Assembly (NCBI GenBank): GCA_020052215.1
Contig: JAGVPN010000204.1
Span: 1-6,009, forward strand
DNA: 6,009 nucleotides
Source of the DNA: Syntrophobacterales bacterium
GTDB taxonomy: Bacteria > Desulfobacterota > Desulfobaccia > Desulfobaccales > 0-14-0-80-60-11
Reading direction: 5' to 3'
Below, in pieces: positions 1-4,705 of the stretch (positions are counted from its first letter, which is position 1; every line of letters starts with the position of its first letter). The notes beneath the pieces were generated by a model. The model did not search any database. It had not been told where the DNA came from and saw only the letters and a program-made list of their open reading frames with translations. The position numbers were made by a program, and so were the translations under genes.

Positions 1-1
1 C

Positions 2-463
2 CTGTCCTTGATGGCCCGGCAGCTGCCGGATATGCGCCGCGCCCTGGTGGACCTGCGCCTCAAGCTGGATGACCAGGCCGAAGTGCTGGTGCGGCGGAGT
101 AGGCGGGCCGTAACCGGCCATGACCAGGCCCTCAGGCTGGCCACTTCCCGTCTGGTTCTTTTGAGTCCCCGCCGGACCTTGAGCGCGGCCCGCCAGCGGC
201 TGACCCAGGCGGCCCAGATGTTGGGCCAAAGTTTTCGCCGGCGTCAGACGGAACCCCGCCGGCACCTGGAGTACTGCCGGAGCCAGCTTGAGCAACTCAA
301 TCCCCTGGCTATTTTGCAGCGGGGCTATGCCGTGGCCACCCTGCTCCCCCAGGGTACGGTAATTCGCGACGCCACCCTGGTTTCGCCCGGCGCGGCCATC
401 CGGGTCCGGGTGGCCCAGGGCCGGATGGATTGTGAAGTTAAAATAGTGAGCAGTGAGCAGTGA
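2..463 (+). CDS. xseA: Exodeoxyribonuclease VII large subunit, C-terminal part (5' end outside window)
   Basis: XseA is the large, catalytic subunit of exonuclease VII, a cytoplasmic enzyme that degrades single-stranded DNA to short oligonucleotides. The visible 153 residues are the C-terminal third of a protein that is normally about 400-460 residues. A long Arg/Leu/Gln-rich helical stretch (about residues 1-95 of the fragment) fits the family's coiled-coil region. It is followed by LNPLAILQRGYAVAT, a strongly conserved XseA signature near the C-terminus, and a short beta-rich tail with DATLVSPGAAIRVRVAQG. The frame is open from base 2, so TTG at 8 and ATG at 11 are internal codons and not starts. 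The stop TGA (461-463) lies in a run of 7-bp repeats, so the last residues (VSSEQ) may be repeat-derived. xseB follows 162 bp downstream, which supports the call. Identity is confident; the N-terminal domain cannot be judged. Confidence 0.95.
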   Translation: MSLMARQLPDMRRALVDLRLKLDDQAEVLVRRSRRAVTGHDQALRLATSRLVLLSPRRTLSAARQRLTQAAQMLGQSFRRRQTEPRRHLEYCRSQLEQLNPLAILQRGYAVATLLPQGTVIRDATLVSPGAAIRVRVAQGRMDCEVKIVSSEQ

Positions 464-468
464 GCAGT
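445..468 (+). repeat. Heptamer tandem repeat across the xseA stop codon
   Basis: The unit AGTGAGC occurs three times in tandem (445-451, 452-458, 459-465) followed by a partial AGT. The seven-base unit shifts frame at each copy, and the third copy supplies the in-frame TGA at 461-463 that ends xseA. Confidence 0.9.
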
Positions 469-517
469 CGCGCCTGGGCCTTTGGCCCACCCGTAAATCA
501 TGAAAAGGTGGTATTGG

Positions 518-593
518 CTGGTGGCACAGCCTTTCCAGGCTGTGCACGACTAACCTGCTACTTTGGCACAGGCTGGAAAGCCTGTGCTACCAG
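518..593. repeat. Pair of inverted, individually palindromic repeat units between xseA and xseB
   Basis: The arm at 518-545 and the reverse complement of 566-593 match at 25 of 28 positions. Each arm also folds alone. Left: GCACAGCCT (524-532), loop TTCC, AGGCTGTGC (537-545). Right: GCACAGGCT (566-574), loop GGAA, AGCCTGTGC (579-587). Both stems are perfect over 9 bp. Two of the three differences between the arms are a paired swap (C-G to G-C) that keeps both stems intact. The 20-bp spacer between arms has no obvious structure. It resembles a REP-type or small non-autonomous repeat. There is no T-tract, so it is not a standard terminator. Confidence 0.85.
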
Positions 594-625
594 AAGGAAC
601 TTTTCAGAAAACAGAACAAAACACC

Positions 626-886
626 ATGGCTAAAGAAAAAAAACCGAGTGAACCGAGTTTCGAGGCGGGGCTGAAGCGTCTGGAGGAAGTGTTGGACGCT
701 CTGGAGCACGGCGACCTGTCTCTGGAAGAGGCCATGCGCGCCTTCGAGGAAGGGGTGCAGTTGGTCCGGGTCTGCCATAAGAAGTTGGACGAGGTGGAAA
801 AGCGGGTGGAACTCCTGCTCAAGGATGACGCCGGGCGGTTTTTCACCCGGCCGTTCCCGGAGGATGAAAATAGTGGCGCCTCATAG
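626..886 (+). CDS. xseB: Exodeoxyribonuclease VII small subunit
   Basis: XseB is the small subunit that binds several-to-one to XseA and is needed for active exonuclease VII. The product is 85 residues, close to the usual 70-90. The family core is plain: FEAGLKRLEEVLDALEHGDLSL (residues 11-32 approximately) followed by LEEAMRAFEEGVQLVRVCHKKLDEVEKRVELL, two amphipathic helices forming the helical hairpin. I chose ATG 626 because the protein then begins MAKEKKPSEPSFEAGL, the normal short charged lead-in. An in-frame TTG at 563 would put 21 extra residues in the hairpin repeat and is unlikely. No good Shine-Dalgarno sits at the right distance from 626; an AAGGA at 594-598 is too far upstream (27 bases). 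Together with the palindromic insert, this suggests the native leader may have been altered. The gene lies between xseA and ispA in a conserved order. The tail (DENSGAS) overlaps a 13-bp direct duplication. Confidence 0.95.
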   Translation: MAKEKKPSEPSFEAGLKRLEEVLDALEHGDLSLEEAMRAFEEGVQLVRVCHKKLDEVEKRVELLLKDDAGRFFTRPFPEDENSGAS

Positions 887-892
887 TGGCGC
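870..892 (+). repeat. Short direct duplication at the xseB stop codon
   Basis: ATAGTGGCGC occurs at 870-879 and again at 883-892, 13 bp apart. The stop TAG (884-886) lies in the second copy; the TAG in the first copy is out of frame. It looks like a small slippage duplication at the gene end. Confidence 0.6.
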
Positions 893-913
893 GTTTCATA
901 ATTAGGTGGACAT

Positions 914-943
914 CTATCGAATGCCAAAAGCATTTTCCGATAG
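914..943 (+). other. Bulged stem-loop downstream of xseB
   Basis: CTATCGAATGC (914-924) pairs with GCATT (930-934) and CGATAG (938-943). This leaves a CAAAA loop and a 3-base bulge (TTC, 935-937), an 11-bp stem in total. No U-tract follows, so it is more likely an mRNA hairpin or degraded repeat than an intrinsic terminator. A processing or stability role is only a guess. Confidence 0.5.
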
Positions 944-955
944 CGGAATCATTCT

Positions 956-1094
956 AATCCCCCCTAACCCCCCTTTGGAAAAGGGGGGAACTAGAAGGAA
1001 TAGCTGTTAAGTCCCCCTTTGAAAAAGGGGGATTTAGGGGGATTTCAGGTGGTTACGATAAATCCCCCCTGCCCCCCTTTTCCAAAGGGGGGGT
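956..1094. repeat. Cluster of three C-run/G-run hairpin repeats before ispA
   Basis: Three units each contain a perfect 9-bp stem. CCCCCCTTT 968-976 pairs with 980-988 (loop GGA). TCCCCCTTT 1012-1020 pairs with 1024-1032 (loop GAA). CCCCCCTTT 1072-1080 pairs with 1084-1092 (loop TCC). Each has an extra C-run or G-run flank on one side: AATCCCCCC before units 1 and 3, GGGGGATTT after unit 2. The middle unit is therefore inverted relative to its neighbours. The motif is a commonly seen dispersed intergenic palindrome in several phyla (recalled, not searched). The lack of regular spacers and the short palindromic units exclude a CRISPR array. Confidence 0.85.
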
Positions 1095-1137
1095 AAATAT
1101 TCGGCACTTGGTTGCGTGCAGCTTGATTTGCACCAAC

Positions 1138-1143
1138 AGAGGA
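1138..1143 (+). promoter_or_regulatory. Shine-Dalgarno site that decides the ispA start
   Basis: AGAGGA lies 5 bases before GTG 1149. The alternative upstream GTG at 1116 has no comparable site and follows directly on the repeat cluster, so 1149 is preferred. Confidence 0.7.
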
Positions 1144-1148
1144 ATAAC

Positions 1149-2039
1149 GTGGATCTCAAAGCCTATCTGGAAGAACGGCGGGGGCTGGTCAACCGGGCCC
1201 TGGAAGCGTATTTGCCCAGGGTCAGGGGGCCGGCCTTCCGGGTAAGCCAGGCCATGCACTACAGCCTGTTCGCGGGCGGGAAAAGGTTACGCCCCATTCT
1301 GTGTCTGGCCGCGGCAGAAGCGGTGGGGGGCGATGCGGGCGAAGCCCTGCCGGTAGCCTGCGCCCTGGAGATGATCCACACCTATTCCCTGATCCATGAC
1401 GACCTGCCGGCCATGGACGACGATGATCTGCGCCGGGGCCAGCCCACCTGCCACAAGCAGTTTGACGAAGCCACCGCCATCCTGGCTGGGGACGGTCTGC
1501 TCACCGAGGCTTTTCAGATCATGGCCGCAACGGCGCTCCGGTTTGAAGGCCGGGAGGGGACCCTACTGGAAGTGATCCAGTTGGTGGCGGCCGCGGCCGG
1601 ATGCCAGGGCATGGTGGGGGGCCAGATGCTGGACCTGCTGGCGGAAGGGCGCCAGGTCACCCTGAAGGAACTGGAGACCATCCACCGCCACAAGACCGGG
1701 GCTTTGCTCACCGCGGCGGTGCGGGCCGGGGCTTTGGTGGGGGGCGGCAGCCGGGCCGAAGTGACCTCTCTCACCGGTTACGGAGAAAAATTTGGGCTAA
1801 CGTTTCAAATTACCGATGATCTATTAGACGTAGAAGGTATCGCGGCGGAGATGGGCAAGGCCACGGGTATGGACGAAAAGCGCCAGAAAGCCACGTATCC
1901 CGCGGTGCTGGGGCTGGGAGCCACCCGGGAGTGGGCCCGCCGCCTGGTGGAGGAGGCCATCGCCGGGCTGGAATCCTTCCAGGAACGGGCCGAACCCTTG
2001 CGAGAGCTGGCCCGCTATCTCCTGGTGCGGCGCGCTTAA
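1149..2039 (+). CDS. ispA: Polyprenyl (farnesyl/geranyl) diphosphate synthase
   Basis: This is a soluble head-to-tail prenyltransferase that condenses isopentenyl diphosphate with dimethylallyl or geranyl diphosphate, giving C10/C15 (possibly C20) prenyl diphosphates. With the GTG start it has 296 residues, the usual size of bacterial IspA. Visible motifs, in order: GGKRLRP at 43-49 (diphosphate binding); the first Asp-rich motif DDLPAMD at 84-90, a DDxxxxD form typical of bacterial short-chain enzymes, followed by RRG; HKTGALL at 181-187; and the second Asp-rich motif DDLLD at 223-227. All Mg2+-binding aspartates are present. KATYP at 247-251 is the usual downstream signature. Two GTG starts are in frame; 1149 gives MDLKAYLEERR, a usual N-terminus, behind a good ribosome site. 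dxs follows 272 bp later, making a local isoprenoid pair. Chain length cannot be fixed by eye, so FPP versus GGPP synthase stays open. Confidence 0.93.
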   Translation: MDLKAYLEERRGLVNRALEAYLPRVRGPAFRVSQAMHYSLFAGGKRLRPILCLAAAEAVGGDAGEALPVACALEMIHTYSLIHDDLPAMDDDDLRRGQPTCHKQFDEATAILAGDGLLTEAFQIMAATALRFEGREGTLLEVIQLVAAAAGCQGMVGGQMLDLLAEGRQVTLKELETIHRHKTGALLTAAVRAGALVGGGSRAEVTSLTGYGEKFGLTFQITDDLLDVEGIAAEMGKATGMDEKRQKATYPAVLGLGATREWARRLVEEAIAGLESFQERAEPLRELARYLLVRRA

Positions 2040-2091
2040 CCGCCGTTGGCCGCCCGGATAGATCATGGAATAAGATTGCCTAGTTATTTTT

Positions 2092-2232
2092 CATCCGGAA
2101 AGTCTTTAATTCCCTCCCCCTTGATGGGGGAGGGTTAGGGTGGGGGTGAAAATGCCTCGTTATAACGAGGTGTTCCCCTGACATCCCCCTCCCCCAGCCC
2201 CCTCCCACCAGGGGAGGGGGAGTTTACGGATG
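2092..2232. repeat. Large CT/GA-rich inverted-repeat element between ispA and dxs
   Basis: CATCCG at 2092-2097 and CGGATG at 2227-2232 bracket two imperfectly complementary arms. The left arm holds a perfect hairpin, CCCTCCCCC 2112-2120 with GGGGGAGGG 2126-2134. The right arm holds CCCCCTCCC 2198-2206 with GGGAGGGGG 2212-2220. Between them lies the perfect 16-bp palindrome CCTCGTTATAACGAGG (2155-2170). The whole is about 140 bp and looks like a small non-autonomous palindromic element. It encodes nothing and has no terminator-type T-run. It fills most of the 272-bp ispA/dxs gap; 2040-2091 shows no other signal. Confidence 0.75.
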
Positions 2233-2311
2233 GACACTAGTTATACAGCTTGAATTTGGTGTTTTTTAGTATTAAGTTAAGCATAACCCACCTGTGAGAG
2301 GTTAGGTGCGC

Positions 2312-4264
2312 ATGGATAATCGCCAGGGATACCGGCCGGACGCTCCGCCCCGCCGTTTGCTGGATACCATCAACAATCCCCAGGAGTTGAAGAAGCTGCC
2401 GCCGGAATTCCTGCCGCAGCTGGCCAAGGAAATCCGGGAGAAGATCATCTCCACCGTGGCCAAAACCGGGGGGCACCTGGCCCCCAGCCTGGGAGTGGTG
2501 GAGCTCTCCATCGCCCTCCACTATGTCTTTGACTGCCCCCGGGACAAGATCGTCTGGGATGTGGGGCATCAGGCCTATGCCCATAAATTGCTCACCGGGC
2601 GCCAGGACCGGTTCCACACCCTGCGGCAGCACGGCGGCCTCAGCGGTTTTCCCAAACGCGGTGAGAGTTGCTACGACGCCTTTGACACCGGGCACAGTTC
2701 CACCTCCATATCCGCGGCCTTGGGGATCGCCAGCGCCCGATGTCTGAAGCGGGAGCGCCACCGCGTCATCGCGGTGATCGGCGACGGCTCCATGACCGCC
2801 GGGATCGCCTTTGAAGGCCTGAACAACGCCGGCGACCTCAACAAGGACCTCATCGTGGTCTTAAACGACAACGGCATGTCCATTGCCCCCAACGTCGGGG
2901 CGATGTCCTCCTTTGTCAGCCGCAAACTCACCCGGCCCACCATGGTTTTCCTGAAAAAGCAGGTGGAGAATCTGCTGCGCTCCCTGCCGGCCATCGGCGA
3001 GGACCTGGTGACCTGGGCCAAGCGCAGCGAAGAGTCTTTTAAGGCCTTTTTCACCCCAGGCATGCTCTTCGAGGCCCTCAAATTCACCTATCTAGGGCCG
3101 GTGAACGGGCACCGTCTGGATCACCTGGTGGAGACCTTCAACAATATCAAAAACTTGAAAGGACCCATCCTGGTTCACGTGCTCACCACCAAGGGCAAGG
3201 GCTACGAACCCGCCGAGACCGATCCCACCGGGTTTCACGGCCTGGGCAAGTTTGACCCCGACACCGGCGAGCCCAAGAAGAGCGTCAGTGAGGTCCCGAG
3301 CTACACCGAGGTTTTTGGCGACACCCTGGTGCGCCTGGCCCGGCAGGACCCTAAAATTGTGGCCATTACCGCCGCGATGCCCGACGGCACCGGCTTGGTC
3401 GACTTCCACAAGGAGTTCCCCACCCGGTTTTTTGACGTGGGCATCTGCGAACAGCACGCCGTCACCTTCGCCGGGGGCCTGGCTGTGGAAGGCATGCGGC
3501 CCGTCGCCGTCATCTATTCCACCTTCCTGCAGCGGGCCTATGACCAGATACTCCACGACGTCTGTATTCAGAAGCTGCCGGTGGTCTTTGCCCTGGATCG
3601 GGCCGGGGTCGTGGGCGAAGACGGCGAGACCCACCAGGGGCTCTTCGACCTGTCCTATCTGCGCCACCTGCCCAACCTGGTCTTGATGGCCCCCAAGGAC
3701 GAAAATGAATTGCGGGACATGCTGTTCACCGCGGTGGAGCATCCGGGTCCCGTCGCCCTCCGGTACCCCCGGGGCCGGGGGGTGGGCGTGGCCTTTTCCT
3801 CCACCCTGAGCAAGATGCCCATCGGCAAGGCCGAGGTGCTGCGGGAGGGGCAAGACCTCCTGATCCTGGCCCTGGGCGCCTCCGTCTACCCCGCCCTGGC
3901 CGCGGCCAAGGAACTGGACCAACAGGGCTTCAGCGCCACCGTGGTCAACGTTCGCTTCGTCAAACCCCTGGATGAACCCCTGATCCTGAGCCTGGCGGCC
4001 CAACACGGCCGCGTCTTGACGGTGGAAGAAAACGTCGTGGCCGGCGGCTTCGGCAGCGCGGTGCTGGAACTTCTGGCCGACCGGGACCTCTTCGGGGTCC
4101 ACGTGAAGCGCCTGGGAATTCCCGACATCTTCGTGGAACACGGCACCCAGGACGTCCTCCGGAAGAAATACGAACTGGACGCCGCCGGCATCCTGAAAAA
4201 CGCCCTAACCGTCCTGGCGCACCCGGCCCAGCCCAAAAAGGTGGTTTGGGGCACCTTTAATTAA
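2312..4264 (+). CDS. dxs: 1-deoxy-D-xylulose-5-phosphate synthase
   Basis: Dxs condenses pyruvate with glyceraldehyde 3-phosphate, using thiamine diphosphate and Mg2+, to give DXP. This is the committed entry to the MEP isoprenoid pathway, with side branches to thiamine and pyridoxal. The 650-residue product is full length. Domain I (about 1-310) has [10 protein letters not shown] with His55 (E. coli His49), the cofactor motif GDG 157-159 to NDN 185-187, and FHGLGKFDP with His309 (E. coli His299). Domain II (about 330-490) has [12 protein letters not shown] with catalytic Glu380 (E. coli Glu370), [11 protein letters not shown] with Arg408, and GEDGETHQG with Asp437 and His441. Domain III (about 505-630) is the transketolase C-terminal fold. 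No key residue is missing. The start is ambiguous: GTG 2306 and ATG 2312 are both in frame. GAGAGG at 2296-2301 lies 4 bases from the GTG and 10 from the ATG. The ATG is preferred, with only two residues at stake. It is last in its unit, followed by a terminator. Confidence 0.97.
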   Translation: MDNRQGYRPDAPPRRLLDTINNPQELKKLPPEFLPQLAKEIREKIISTVAKTGGHLAPSLGVVELSIALHYVFDCPRDKIVWDVGHQAYAHKLLTGRQDRFHTLRQHGGLSGFPKRGESCYDAFDTGHSSTSISAALGIASARCLKRERHRVIAVIGDGSMTAGIAFEGLNNAGDLNKDLIVVLNDNGMSIAPNVGAMSSFVSRKLTRPTMVFLKKQVENLLRSLPAIGEDLVTWAKRSEESFKAFFTPGMLFEALKFTYLGPVNGHRLDHLVETFNNIKNLKGPILVHVLTTKGKGYEPAETDPTGFHGLGKFDPDTGEPKKSVSEVPSYTEVFGDTLVRLARQDPKIVAITAAMPDGTGLVDFHKEFPTRFFDVGICEQHAVTFAGGLAVEGMRPVAVIYSTFLQRAYDQILHDVCIQKLPVVFALDRAGVVGEDGETHQGLFDLSYLRHLPNLVLMAPKDENELRDMLFTAVEHPGPVALRYPRGRGVGVAFSSTLSKMPIGKAEVLREGQDLLILALGASVYPALAAAKELDQQGFSATVVNVRFVKPLDEPLILSLAAQHGRVLTVEENVVAGGFGSAVLELLADRDLFGVHVKRLGIPDIFVEHGTQDVLRKKYELDAAGILKNALTVLAHPAQPKKVVWGTFN

Positions 4265-4294
4265 AGGCGATTTTCGGTTTTCGGTGAAACAACC

Positions 4295-4326
4295 AAGGCA
4301 GGGGTTAATACCACCTGCCTTTTTTT
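4295..4326 (+). terminator. Rho-independent terminator of the dxs transcription unit
   Basis: AAGGCAGG (4295-4302) pairs with CCTGCCTT (4314-4321). The stem is extended by GGT/ACC around a TAAT loop with one bulged A at 4313, and runs directly into a seven-T tract (4320-4326). It starts 30 bp after the dxs stop. It is the only classic stem-plus-U-tract in the window, so it probably ends the upstream unit and separates it from the sensor gene. Confidence 0.9.
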
Positions 4327-4381
4327 ATTGCATCATTATCCAGGAGCGGATAATGGCAAGTGCTCTGCTGCTGTACATTTA

Positions 4382-4497
4382 ATACCAAGTTGCCGTCATA
4401 GAGGTAATCCTGGCTTTATGGTCGCAACCACCGTAGGGGCGGTTCGCGAACCGCCCCTACAATTCGGATTATTACTTGTTTGACGGCAACTTGGTAT
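4382..4497. mobile_element. MITE-like element with perfect 17-bp terminal inverted repeats
   Basis: ATACCAAGTTGCCGTCA (4382-4398) is the exact reverse complement of 4481-4497. Weaker similarity continues inward: GTAAT then CC on the left, matching GGATTATTAC read in reverse on the right. The 116-bp element has no coding capacity. TA sits just outside CCAAG at both ends, which would fit a TA-targeting (IS630/mariner-type) parent. Because TA is part of the palindrome itself, a true target duplication cannot be shown. No transposase gene is present here. Confidence 0.7.
4433..4460. repeat. Perfect 28-bp palindrome nested in the MITE-like element
   Basis: GTAGGGGCGGTTCG (4433-4446) is followed immediately by its exact reverse complement (4447-4460), with no loop. 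Its centre is 7 bp right of the centre of the surrounding terminal repeats, so it may be a separate insertion. Similar GTAGGGGCG...CGCCCCTAC palindromes are recalled as dispersed repeats in other bacteria; this was not searched. Confidence 0.85.
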
Positions 4498-4626
4498 AAG
4501 TTAAGAGTAGCTTGCGCCGGATACCCCAGAGGCCCATCAAACCCAGATTACCTCGGTCTTCACCAAATGGCGGTGCTGCGGTTGGGTCCTTCGAATCAGC
4601 GAAGTATTTGATTATTAAAAGCCAGC
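4498..4626. other. Non-coding spacer upstream of the sensor gene
   Basis: No convincing ORF or RNA gene is visible. The only structure seen is a weak 5-bp hairpin, CTTCG 4589-4593 with CGAAG 4600-4604. Base composition becomes AT-rich towards the right, leading into the promoter candidate. Confidence 0.5.
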
Positions 4627-4655
4627 TTGCCAAGATCCGAGAAGATTTATATTAT
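4627..4655 (+). promoter_or_regulatory. Candidate sigma-70-type promoter for the sensor gene
   Basis: TTGCCA (4627-4632, five of six matches to the -35 consensus) and TATTAT (4650-4655, five of six matches to the -10 consensus) are separated by 17 bp. Transcription would begin near 4661-4663, giving a leader of about 40 nt before ATG 4702. Its position downstream of the dxs terminator supports an independent unit. Confidence 0.55.
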
Positions 4656-4666
4656 CAAGGAAATTT

Positions 4667-4705
4667 ATGCAGTGCTATGTGAGTGGTGAAGAGAATAAGC
4701 CATGA
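4667..4705 (+). CDS. Possible 12-codon leader ORF overlapping the sensor start
   Basis: ATG 4667 has a good ribosome site, AAGGA at 4657-4661, 5 bases upstream. It encodes MQCYVSGEENKP and stops at TGA 4703-4705, sharing ATGA with the sensor start ATG 4702. This geometry suits translational coupling or a leader peptide. Against it: if the promoter at 4627-4655 is used, the message would begin about at the ribosome site and lose it, so only a longer transcript would translate the leader efficiently. The peptide has no recognisable motif. It could be chance. Confidence 0.3.
   Translation: MQCYVSGEENKP

Noticed and set aside
563..625. TTG 563 as the xseB start
   Set aside because: It would place 21 extra residues in the right arm of a hairpin repeat, and the family N-terminus begins naturally at ATG 626.
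956..1094. CRISPR array or tandem terminators
   Set aside because: The units are palindromic, unequal, alternately oriented and lack regular unique spacers, and none is followed by a T-tract.
1116..1148. GTG 1116 as the ispA start
   Set aside because: It has no ribosome site at a good distance and adds 11 residues (MQLDLHQQRNN) not expected in the family; GTG 1149 has AGAGGA 5 bases upstream.
2250..2278. Promoter for dxs (TTGAAT with TAAGTT at 17 bp)
   Set aside because: The -10 match is poor and alternative hexamers have bad spacing, so it cannot be supported by eye, although a dxs promoter in this AT-rich stretch is possible.
2237..2761. 174-residue minus-strand frame over the dxs 5' end
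   Set aside because: It overlaps the conserved N-terminus of dxs and has a Gly/Pro/Gln-rich shadow composition.
3092..4141. 349-residue open frame on the minus strand opposite dxs
   Set aside because: It is fully antisense to a complete dxs with all catalytic residues. Its translation is Gly/His/Gln-rich low complexity with no motif, as expected from GC-rich codon bias on the other strand.
4344..4353. lac-operator-like GAGCGGATAA
   Set aside because: There is no symmetric partner half-site and no lac-type gene nearby; a chance match between a terminator and a mobile element.
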